From Parachlamydiaceae bacterium (lineage in GTDB: Bacteria; Chlamydiota; Chlamydiia; Chlamydiales; Parachlamydiaceae): a stretch of 7,262 bases of DNA. The notes beneath the pieces were generated by a model. The model made no database searches, was not told the DNA's origin, and saw nothing but the letters and a program-made list of their open reading frames with translations. Every line of letters starts with the position of its first letter. Position 1 is the first letter of the stretch. The translations under genes and the position numbers were made by a program. The DNA is taken from contig JACDGH010000135.1 in the NCBI GenBank assembly GCA_013815395.1, forward strand, positions 1 to 7,262, given 5' to 3'. This document shows, piece by piece, positions 1 through 5,788 of this stretch.

Positions 1-1321
1 GTTCAGGATTTTTCTCTTGGCAATCCGTTAATTTACCTGGTAAACGGCCACTATCTAAAGCTGATTTACGCAGAGTTAGTTCACGGGCCTTTCTGGCTGC
101 CTCACGGGCTTGAGCTGAGATAATAGCTTTTTCAGAAATCATTTTTGCTATAGCTGGATTTTCATCGAGAAAAATGGTTAATTCTTCTCCGACGATCTGC
201 TGAACGACTGAAGCTACATCGCTATTTCCTAAACGTTGTTTTGTTTGCCCTTCAAATTGGGGATTGGCAACTTTAACAGACACCACGGCGGTCAAACCTT
301 CACGCATGTCTTCGCCGCTAATGGAAATTTTATCAGATTTTAAAAGGTTATGGCTCTTGATGTAACTATTAAGCACTCGGGTTAGCGCTGTAGAAAAGCC
401 CGTAAGATGTGAGCCACCGTGTTTTGTGGATATATTATTGACGAATGAATAAACATTTTCGACGTAGGTTTGGTTCCATTGTAAGGCCACCTCCATTTCA
501 ATTGGTCCATCATCACCTTGACGCACCCCATGAAAATACACCGGAGTAGGAAAGATGGGTGCTTTATTTTCATTTAGGTAAGCAACGAAAGATAACAAAC
601 CGCCAGTATAGCAAAAGTTAACATCGTCTTTACTATCATTGCGTTCATCATGAAAATAAATATTGATGCCTTTATTCAAGAAAGCAAGCTCACGCAAGCG
701 CTTAGCTAGAATATCATAATCATATTCTCTCACCTGCATGATTGTTTCATCGACCCAAAAGGTGATTTTTGTACCACGCTTGGAAGTGTCGCCTAGGACA
801 GCCAACGGGCGCTGAACCTTTCCTTGCGCAAACTCCATTTCGTAAGTTTTTCCTAGCTTAAAAACTTGAACAACCATCTTTTTAGAAAGCGCACACACAC
901 ACGAAACGCCCACACCATGCAAGCCACCAGACACTTTGTATGTGTCTTTATCAAATTTACCACCGGCATGCAATACTGTCATGACAATTTCTAGGGCCGA
1001 AACATCGCGTCCACGTTTAATCGATTCCTTTTCATGTTTTTCAACAGGAATACCACGACCATTATCTTCAACGGTAACAGAATTATCTTTATGCAGAATA
1101 ACATATATTGCAGTGCAATGCCCTGCCATTGCTTCATCAATACAGTTATCGACGGCTTCATATACAAGTTGATGTAAGCCGCTAACGCCTGTATCACCGA
1201 TGTACATGCCGGGTCGCTCACGCACCGCTTGCAAACCTTCGAGTACCGTTATCGAACTAGCATTATACTCTTTAGCTTCGGTGGTTGGGGTATCTTCTGT
1301 GCTTCTTGTATCATTAGCCAT
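1..1321 (-). CDS. gyrB: DNA gyrase subunit B, N-terminal 440 residues (cut by left edge)
   Basis: GyrB is the ATPase subunit of DNA gyrase, which introduces negative supercoils into cytoplasmic DNA as a GyrA2GyrB2 complex. The translation shows the GHKL ATPase fold: RPGMYIGDT at about residues 36-44; the catalytic-base region with Glu55 and Mg-binding Asn59 (E. coli Glu42/Asn46 equivalents); DNGRGIP at 86-92; HAGGKFD at 118-124; and GGLHGVGVS at 132-140. The transducer domain follows and includes the ATP-contacting QTK loop at 359-361. The window ends just after LPGKLTDC (427-434), so the TOPRIM domain and C-terminus are missing. The ATG at 1321 is preceded by AAGG (1330-1333) with 8-base spacing. 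The gene lies 22 bases after DUF721 on the same strand, probably in one transcript, and gyrA is expected further left. ParE is the alternative; GyrB-type motifs and the DUF721 neighbour favour GyrB. Confidence 0.95.
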   Translation of the reverse strand, partial: MANDTRSTEDTPTTEAKEYNASSITVLEGLQAVRERPGMYIGDTGVSGLHQLVYEAVDNCIDEAMAGHCTAIYVILHKDNSVTVEDNGRGIPVEKHEKESIKRGRDVSALEIVMTVLHAGGKFDKDTYKVSGGLHGVGVSCVCALSKKMVVQVFKLGKTYEMEFAQGKVQRPLAVLGDTSKRGTKITFWVDETIMQVREYDYDILAKRLRELAFLNKGINIYFHDERNDSKDDVNFCYTGGLLSFVAYLNENKAPIFPTPVYFHGVRQGDDGPIEMEVALQWNQTYVENVYSFVNNISTKHGGSHLTGFSTALTRVLNSYIKSHNLLKSDKISISGEDMREGLTAVVSVKVANPQFEGQTKQRLGNSDVASVVQQIVGEELTIFLDENPAIAKMISEKAIISAQAREAARKARELTLRKSALDSGRLPGKLTDCQEKNPE

Positions 1322-1343
1322 GGAGACAGCCTTGTAAAATTGA

Positions 1344-1724
1344 TTAACCTATTCTAAATACTATATTTTGTATGTAAATTTTTGAGAATCTCTGCCTAAG
1401 AGCAGCCAAAATACGTGCCTTATCGTGTCGACTCAGTAAACTATGCAGAGTTGAATTTTTAACTTTAACCGTTAACACACCATCAAAAAAAGAAATAGCT
1501 TGTGTCATTGAAGCTAATTTCGAGCCGATAACTTCAGGCCAGGATGACAGGATAAGGTCAGGGCGATCTTGATAAGTGTCACTAATTTGAGATAAAACCA
1601 CTGGCAGCAAGTCGCTAAATTTGTGCGTGGTAACACGTGTGCCATCGTAATATTTTGGAGTGCGCGGAATGAATTTATTGAATTTTCTCACAGCAGAGAA
1701 TCCTTGTAACTTATGGAAAACCAT
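1344..1724 (-). CDS. DUF721/UPF0232 (DciA-like) protein upstream of gyrB
   Basis: This 126-residue basic protein matches the DUF721 pattern: a variable, positively charged N-terminus (about 1-30), a helix with FSDLLPVVLSQIS (36-48), the family hallmark WPEVIG (62-67), a predicted beta-strand run GVLTVKVKNSTL (82-93), a helix with LLSRHDKARILAALR (96-110), and a C-terminal strand IQNIVFRIG (118-126). DUF721 includes DciA, which helps load the replicative helicase DnaB in bacteria without DnaC. In chlamydiae and actinobacteria a DUF721 gene neighbours gyrB. The role as helicase loader is inferred from the family. No Shine-Dalgarno is visible before the ATG at 1724, and no alternative Met exists before residue 73, so this start is the best available. 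The length is normal for the family and the reading frame is intact. Confidence 0.85.
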   Translation of the reverse strand: MVFHKLQGFSAVRKFNKFIPRTPKYYDGTRVTTHKFSDLLPVVLSQISDTYQDRPDLILSSWPEVIGSKLASMTQAISFFDGVLTVKVKNSTLHSLLSRHDKARILAALRQRFSKIYIQNIVFRIG

Positions 1725-1781
1725 ATCACATATTTAAGATGTTGATCAAGGCTTTTTTTGTAATCACTCTATAGTTCTAAT

Positions 1782-2711
1782 TTAATTTTGGAAAATCTTT
1801 TTAATCCACTCAATCATGGAATGATAGACATCATCGCGTCCTTTAAGCGAGTGCTCTAAATCGGAATAGCAAACATAGGTGATGTTGTGCTTACTAGCTT
1901 CATCAAAAGCTGCTTTGACTGCATCAGCACTTTCTACAGGAATTTTTGGATCAAGAGCCCCATGAATCATATAAATAGGGATGTTGATTTGTAACATTTC
2001 CGGTAAAGGATCGTATTTTAAATAAGAAGCCCACCAACGAAAAGTTTTTTCATACCACATTTCAAGAGAATCCGGCTGTTCTAAAATTTTTAAGTATTTT
2101 GCATCTATTTTACGTGGAATGAGTATATCTCGGATTTTAAAGCAAAATTTATAAACAAGATTCATATTATTTAAAGAAGTTTCAATTTGAAATTTTAATT
2201 CCTCCCCAAAAGAAAGACCACCTCCTGATCCTATTAGGATAACACCAACAACATGCGAGGGGAATTGCAAAGCAAGCTTAGGAGCTATTTTTCCTCCTTC
2301 AGAACCCCCTAAAATGATTAATGCCCCGTTCCATTTTTTTATTAAACCGTGATCGAGTGCTTGTAAAATCGTCGAGAAATCTTGAAGTCTATATTCAAAA
2401 AAATCAAATTCTATAAACTGCGGTGTATCCTTTCCATCAGCATTGATGCCGCGTTTTTCTGCTGAAAGAATCGCAATTCCATAGGGATTAAATCGATCCG
2501 CGAGGGCTTTGTGATTGTTAATTACTGTTTCAGCATCTGAACCTTGCACTAGCAAGATCAAGGGAAATTGCTCAACATCTTGCGGAATAGTTAGATAGGC
2601 ATCGATAAGACTTTGATCTGCCCTTTGTATAGCCAGTTTTTCCAACGAAAAAAGTTGAATTGTGCACAATACAAAAAAGATTAAAAATAAATTTTTTTTT
2701 AATTTGAACAT
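1782..2711 (-). CDS. Secreted alpha/beta hydrolase (esterase/peptidase-like), Ser-Asp-His triad
   Basis: A 309-residue enzyme of the alpha/beta-hydrolase superfamily. The N-terminus (KLKK, then a hydrophobic stretch at about 8-21, then S-L-E) reads as a Sec signal peptide, so the enzyme is probably periplasmic. VQGS (55-58) is where the superfamily has its HGxG oxyanion segment. EKRG (85-88) corresponds to the DKRG motif of the family that carries GHSEGG. The nucleophile elbow is GGSEGG, with Ser137. Asp254 in HGALDP and His287 in LEHS complete the triad in the right order. The substrate is unknown; carboxyl esterase, thioesterase or acyl-transfer activity are all possible. I chose the ATG at 2711 over a TTG at 2822 because it opens directly into a signal peptide and has AGGA at 2715-2718, although the 3-base spacing is short. 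The gene is divergent from the exporter operon and 57 bases ahead of DUF721 on the same strand. Confidence 0.8.
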   Translation of the reverse strand: MFKLKKNLFLIFFVLCTIQLFSLEKLAIQRADQSLIDAYLTIPQDVEQFPLILLVQGSDAETVINNHKALADRFNPYGIAILSAEKRGINADGKDTPQFIEFDFFEYRLQDFSTILQALDHGLIKKWNGALIILGGSEGGKIAPKLALQFPSHVVGVILIGSGGGLSFGEELKFQIETSLNNMNLVYKFCFKIRDILIPRKIDAKYLKILEQPDSLEMWYEKTFRWWASYLKYDPLPEMLQINIPIYMIHGALDPKIPVESADAVKAAFDEASKHNITYVCYSDLEHSLKGRDDVYHSMIEWIKKIFQN

Positions 2712-2714
2712 AGA

Positions 2715-2718
2715 TCCT
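2715..2718 (-). promoter_or_regulatory. Ribosome-binding site supporting the 2711 hydrolase start
   Basis: AGGA reads on the minus strand three bases before the ATG at 2711. The spacing is shorter than usual. It still favours this start, because the TTG at 2822 has only an A/T-rich leader plus GACGAG and would place 37 non-signal-like residues before the signal peptide. Confidence 0.4.
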
Positions 2719-2770
2719 GAAAACTTGGATTTACCCCTTAATACTATGTTACTTCTATTTGCGATACTCT

Positions 2771-2799
2771 TTTCTCGTCGGATTAAAATATAAGATAAT
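2771..2799 (+). promoter_or_regulatory. Possible promoter for the exporter operon (weak -35)
   Basis: GATAAT (2794-2799) matches five of six bases of a -10 element. The 17-base-spaced upstream hexamer TTTCTC (2771-2776) is a poor -35, so the promoter would be weak or need an activator. Transcription would begin near 2806, and the leader of about 65 bases would contain both inverted repeats described below. It overlaps the minus-strand promoter candidate, so the two divergent units could compete or be co-regulated. Confidence 0.25.
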
Positions 2800-2810
2800 G
2801 CTATACACAA
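2782..2810 (-). promoter_or_regulatory. Possible sigma-70-type promoter for the hydrolase gene
   Basis: On the minus strand TTGTGT (2810-2805; first three bases match TTGACA) is followed after 17 bases by TTTAAT (2787-2782; five of six match TATAAT). This would start transcription near 2775 and give a leader of about 65 bases before the ATG at 2711. It lies inside the alternative TTG-initiated reading frame, which is another reason to prefer the shorter protein. In such AT-rich DNA, matches of this quality occur by chance. Confidence 0.3.
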
Positions 2811-2824
2811 ATTTACTGGCAACC

Positions 2825-2849
2825 ACTCGTCTTAATTTAAAAAACGAGT
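2825..2849 (+). repeat. Inverted repeat ACTCGT / ACGAGT in the exporter leader
   Basis: ACTCGT (2825-2830) and its exact reverse complement ACGAGT (2844-2849) flank a 13-base A/T-rich spacer. As DNA this could be a dyad operator. As RNA it would be a six-pair hairpin with a large loop, too weak and without a T-tract to be a terminator. It sits 22 bases before the permease start. Confidence 0.5.
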
Positions 2850-2853
2850 AACC

Positions 2854-2866
2854 CACAACCGTTGTG
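2854..2866 (+). promoter_or_regulatory. 13-base palindrome CACAACCGTTGTG just before the permease start
   Basis: CACAAC (2854-2859) and GTTGTG (2861-2866) are perfect six-base arms around one central C, ending four bases before the ATG at 2871. The site occupies the Shine-Dalgarno position, and no purine-rich ribosome-binding site is visible. It could be an operator for a dimeric regulator, or a translational control hairpin, although a one-base loop would force the stem to open by a few pairs. No regulator gene lies in the window. Confidence 0.45.
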
Positions 2867-2870
2867 AAAT

Positions 2871-4022
2871 ATGAATATTTTAGCGCTTAAAATGTTAATT
2901 GGAAATCGGGCTGCCTTGATAGGGGTGATCTTCGGAATTTTTTTGGCGACTTTGCTGATCTCACAACAATCCGCCATTTTTTTAGGATTGATGAATCGAT
3001 CTTATCGCATTGTTTCCGATACGCCTCAGGCCAATATTTGGGTCATTGATCCAGCTACGCAAAGTGATGAAAAAATTAGAACCATACCAAAAGACCGTGT
3101 TAATATTGTACGCAGTGTTCCTGGAGTGGAATGGGCAGAACCTTTTAATTTAATGCAACTGCCTTTAAGCACTTCCACCGGTATTTATGATATTGGGGTT
3201 ATCTATGGAATTGATGATGCAAGTTTGATAGGGGGTCCCATAAAAATGTTAGCAGGTAAACTCAGAGATTTGCATAGGGAGGGTGGGATCATTATAGACA
3301 CCTTTTCTGCGAACAACGCTCTAGCCGAAAAGTTGCCTGATGGAACTCTGAAACCCATTAAAATTGGTGATGAAATTGAAATAAATCATCGAAGGACTGT
3401 TGTTGTCGGTATATCCAAACCTTCACGGGGATTTTATCCCCAGCCGATAATCTATGTAGCCAATAGCTTATATATGAAATTAAACCCCGCCGCAAAAAAA
3501 CATATGGGCTTTATATTAGTAAAGACTAATCCAGATGCTGATGTCAATGCAGTCATCAAGAAAATAAACTTACAAAATGGACTTTTAGCATTAACAAAAG
3601 ATCAGATGACTTCTCGAATTAAAAAATTTTTTTTAGAAACGGGGATATTAATAAATTTTGCCCTCTCTGTTATTTTAGCCTTCATTGTCGGCTTATCCAT
3701 TGCTGGGCAAACTTTTTATATGATGACGGAACATAACCTAATATATTACGCCTTAATCAAGGCTTTAGGAGGCTCTAAAACAATGATACTGAAAATGATC
3801 GCTCTGCAAGTTTTTGTTGTGGGCAGTATTGGATTTTGTTTGGGGATTATTTGCACTTTATTGTGGGGCTTTGCCATAAAAGACACAACCTTAGCCTTTT
3901 ATTTTCCTTGGCAGCTTTTTCTTTTTACAGGCTTAATTGTCATGTCAATTTGCCTCTTTACAGCAGGATTAAGCATCAGAAAGATTTTTGCTATTGATCC
4001 AAAAATAGTGATGGGAAATTAA
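2871..4022 (+). CDS. ABC exporter permease, DevC/MacB-fold (FtsX domain)
   Basis: This 383-residue inner-membrane subunit has the four-helix layout of type VII (MacB/LolCE/DevC) permeases. TM1 spans about 15-36; a large periplasmic domain covers about 40-255; TM2 (259-281), TM3 (306-332) and TM4 (347-368) form the C-terminal FtsX domain. ANIWVIDP (54-61) and VRSVPGVEWAEP (80-91) are typical of DevC-like permeases. The cytoplasmic segment TEHNLIYYALIKALGGSK (286-303) is the coupling region that contacts the ATPase, equivalent to the usual E-x-x-ALGAS pattern. It has no fused ATP-binding domain, unlike MacB; the ATPase is the next gene, 2 bases on. Such permeases work as dimers and transmit force to the periplasm to push substrate through the adaptor and channel. 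No Shine-Dalgarno is seen; the ATG fits the family's N-terminus. The gene contains an A6T8 tract at 3621-3634, but the frame is intact. Confidence 0.9.
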   Translation: MNILALKMLIGNRAALIGVIFGIFLATLLISQQSAIFLGLMNRSYRIVSDTPQANIWVIDPATQSDEKIRTIPKDRVNIVRSVPGVEWAEPFNLMQLPLSTSTGIYDIGVIYGIDDASLIGGPIKMLAGKLRDLHREGGIIIDTFSANNALAEKLPDGTLKPIKIGDEIEINHRRTVVVGISKPSRGFYPQPIIYVANSLYMKLNPAAKKHMGFILVKTNPDADVNAVIKKINLQNGLLALTKDQMTSRIKKFFLETGILINFALSVILAFIVGLSIAGQTFYMMTEHNLIYYALIKALGGSKTMILKMIALQVFVVGSIGFCLGIICTLLWGFAIKDTTLAFYFPWQLFLFTGLIVMSICLFTAGLSIRKIFAIDPKIVMGN

Positions 4023-4024
4023 GA

Positions 4025-4714
4025 ATGAATGAAATTGCCATCAGGTGCAAAAGTATAAAAAAATACTATGGTCCTCCAGAAAATCGAGTGGAAGCGCTCA
4101 AAGGAATCGATTTAGATATTTTTAAAGGACAACTTACTTTATTGGTGGGTCCTTCCGGCTCTGGCAAAACAACTCTTTTGTCAATTTTTGCAAATATCTT
4201 AACTCCTGATGAAGGACAATTATGGTTATTAGGAAAAGATACTAGCAAAATGAGTGAAAAAGAAAAAACCAATTTTTGCAAGGATCAATTAGGAATTGTT
4301 TTCCAATCATACTTTTTGGTCCCTTCTCTCAACCTAGCAGATAATGTAGCACTACCATTACTTATTGATGGGATTAGTCAAAAAGAAGCCCAGAAAAGAG
4401 CGATAGAAATGCTTAAACGTTTCCATTTGGACCAACGTTATCTTTCGTCTCCCACATTGTTATCGAAAGGACAGCAACAACGTGTAGCAATAGCCAGGGC
4501 AATGATCAAAGACGCAAGTATAATTTTATGTGATGAACCAACAAGTTCATTGGATCATACTGCTGGAATGGAAGTCATGGCCCTTTTACGTAACTTAGCA
4601 AAAGATTTTTCCAAAGCCGTTTTGGTAGTCACGCATGATCATCGCATTTTTGAATGTGCAGATCGTGTGGTTAATATCGATGATGGACAAATTATAGAGG
4701 ATGAAACCGTATGA
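4025..4714 (+). CDS. ABC exporter ATPase, DevA/LolD-MacB class
   Basis: This 229-residue cytoplasmic subunit hydrolyses ATP to drive the permease. All nucleotide-binding elements are present: Walker A GPSGSGKTT (42-50), Q-loop Gln94 in VFQSYFLVPSL, Walker B IILCDEP (166-172), D-loop SSLD (174-177) and H-loop His204. The switch region VVTHDHRIFECADRV (201-215) closely resembles DevA, whose usual form is THDNRI. The ABC signature is LSKGQ (146-150) instead of LSGGQ, a real departure but with the following QQRVAIARA intact, so an active enzyme is still expected. GGGA at the end of the permease gene (4013-4016) may serve as ribosome-binding site, 8 bases before the ATG. The stop codon overlaps the next start by four bases (ATGA), pointing to translational coupling. 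The exported substrate cannot be inferred from this subunit. Confidence 0.93.
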   Translation: MNEIAIRCKSIKKYYGPPENRVEALKGIDLDIFKGQLTLLVGPSGSGKTTLLSIFANILTPDEGQLWLLGKDTSKMSEKEKTNFCKDQLGIVFQSYFLVPSLNLADNVALPLLIDGISQKEAQKRAIEMLKRFHLDQRYLSSPTLLSKGQQQRVAIARAMIKDASIILCDEPTSSLDHTAGMEVMALLRNLAKDFSKAVLVVTHDHRIFECADRVVNIDDGQIIEDETV

Positions 4715-5781
4715 ACAAGAATTATTATTATATTATTTTCATTGTTTCGCTATGTTTCCTCCTTTTACTTTTCTTCTATATAGGGCATCAAGATAAATCA
4801 ACATCGATCGAGACTGAAACTAATCCATTTTCCTCCCCTTTTAAAACTTTTGTATTTGGAGTTGGCGTCGTAGAAGCGGGAGGGGGAAATATTAATATTG
4901 GAGCTTCTATCAATCGAATTGTAGAAAAGGTTCCTGTAATAGTAGGTGGAAAAGTTAAAAAAGGTGATGAATTAGTCAAATTTGAAAGCAATGATCTTCA
5001 AGCTGAAGTCATGTTGCGTGAACTTGACTATCAGCTAGCATTAGCCAATTTAAAAAAAGTGAAAGCATTACCGCGTTCTGAAGATTTGACTGCAGCAGAA
5101 GCTAATTTTAAAAATGCTGAATTAGATGTCGAACAAGCATACACTCAAAATGAGATGGTTAAAAATCTTAAAGATTCCAGGGCTTTAAGCCGTGAAGAAT
5201 CTAACCGACGTGCCTTTAGTTATCAGCTAGCTCTTGCGAAGCAGCAACAGGCCCAAGCTGCTTTAAATAAAGTCAAAGCTGGCACATGGAAGCCTGATTT
5301 AGATATCGCGCAACTTAAAGTGTTACAAGCCAAAGCTCAAGTGATGCAAAGCAAAAGCAATCTCCAACGCACTATTGTTAAATCCCCTGATGATGCCACT
5401 ATCTTACAAATCAAAATTCGCGAAGGAGAAGTTCCTTCAAATGACACCTCGCGAGTGCCGCTTATGATTATTGGCAACACCGATGAATTAAATCTAAAGG
5501 TAAGTATTAACCAATATGATGTCCCACATTTTCGATCTGATGCTCAGGCGGTGGCTTTCTTGCAAGGCGATCGACAATATAAATTCCCTTTAGAATTTAT
5601 TAGAATCGAGCCCATATTAGTGAACAAGGAAAATCTAACCAATGATATTTCTGAAAAAGTCGATACCGACGTTTTGAATATTATTTATCGAATTAAATTA
5701 GGCGATCAACCGGTTTTTATTGGACAACAAATGGATGTGTATATTGAAGCTAAATATTCGGATAACAAACCTCAGGAATAG
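4711..5781 (+). CDS. Periplasmic adaptor (HlyD/DevB-type membrane fusion protein)
   Basis: This 356-residue adaptor links the inner-membrane ABC pair to an outer-membrane channel. A single N-terminal membrane anchor (about 6-24) is followed by a strand GVGVVEAGG (50-58) and the first lipoyl half-motif around VGGKVKKGDELVKFES (78-93). A long alpha-helical, Gln/Ala/Lys-rich hairpin (about 93-222) has its tip near SRALSREESNRR (156-167), in the position used by MacA/DevB adaptors to contact the channel. KAGTWKPDL (189-197) is a characteristic family phrase. The second lipoyl half follows with KSPDDATILQIKIREGE (224-240); the usual DGT turn reads DAT here. A beta-barrel and membrane-proximal domain occupies about 255-350. 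AGAGGA (4696-4701) lies 9 bases before the ATG, which overlaps the ATPase stop. The order permease-ATPase-adaptor-channel makes it the dedicated partner of this exporter. Confidence 0.92.
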   Translation: MNKNYYYIIFIVSLCFLLLLFFYIGHQDKSTSIETETNPFSSPFKTFVFGVGVVEAGGGNINIGASINRIVEKVPVIVGGKVKKGDELVKFESNDLQAEVMLRELDYQLALANLKKVKALPRSEDLTAAEANFKNAELDVEQAYTQNEMVKNLKDSRALSREESNRRAFSYQLALAKQQQAQAALNKVKAGTWKPDLDIAQLKVLQAKAQVMQSKSNLQRTIVKSPDDATILQIKIREGEVPSNDTSRVPLMIIGNTDELNLKVSINQYDVPHFRSDAQAVAFLQGDRQYKFPLEFIRIEPILVNKENLTNDISEKVDTDVLNIIYRIKLGDQPVFIGQQMDVYIEAKYSDNKPQE

Positions 5782-5782
5782 G
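5780..5782 (+). promoter_or_regulatory. Ribosome-binding site supporting the 5789 channel start
   Basis: AGG overlaps the adaptor stop codon (TAG at 5779-5781) and is six bases before the ATG at 5789. The later in-frame ATGs at 5819 and 5843 have no comparable sequence. This favours 5789 and implies re-initiation by ribosomes finishing the adaptor gene. Confidence 0.5.
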
Positions 5783-5788
5783 TTTAAT

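Noticed and set aside
382..1221. Open frames at 382-573 (-), 936-1172 (+) and 991-1221 (-)
   Set aside because: They lie within gyrB in other frames, which shows uninterrupted GyrB motifs; none resembles a known protein.
1..1321. ParE (topoisomerase IV) rather than GyrB
   Set aside because: The two are close paralogues, but the motif wording and adjacent DUF721 gene fit the gyrB locus. The missing C-terminal half would settle it.
1742..1759. TTGATCAA palindrome followed by seven T on the plus strand as a terminator
   Set aside because: The stem is at most four pairs with no loop, and no plus-strand gene ends there; the genes around it are on the minus strand.
2660..2711. Hydrolase as a lipoprotein (Cys16 in the signal segment)
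   Set aside because: The residues before the Cys (F-V-L) do not form a lipobox; cleavage near Ser22 by ordinary signal peptidase is more likely.
1782..2822. Longer hydrolase version starting at TTG 2822 (346 residues)
   Set aside because: It starts with TTG, puts 37 extra residues before a clear signal peptide, lacks a good ribosome-binding site, and would include the best minus-strand promoter candidate within the gene.
3621..3634. A6T8 tract in the permease gene as a programmed frameshift site
   Set aside because: The normal frame continues through it into three well-formed membrane helices, and no downstream alternative frame product is apparent.
2871..4714. Calling the permease and ATPase MacB
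   Set aside because: MacB fuses its ATPase to the permease in one chain; here they are separate and the motifs (WVIDP, THDHRI) are closer to DevC/DevA.
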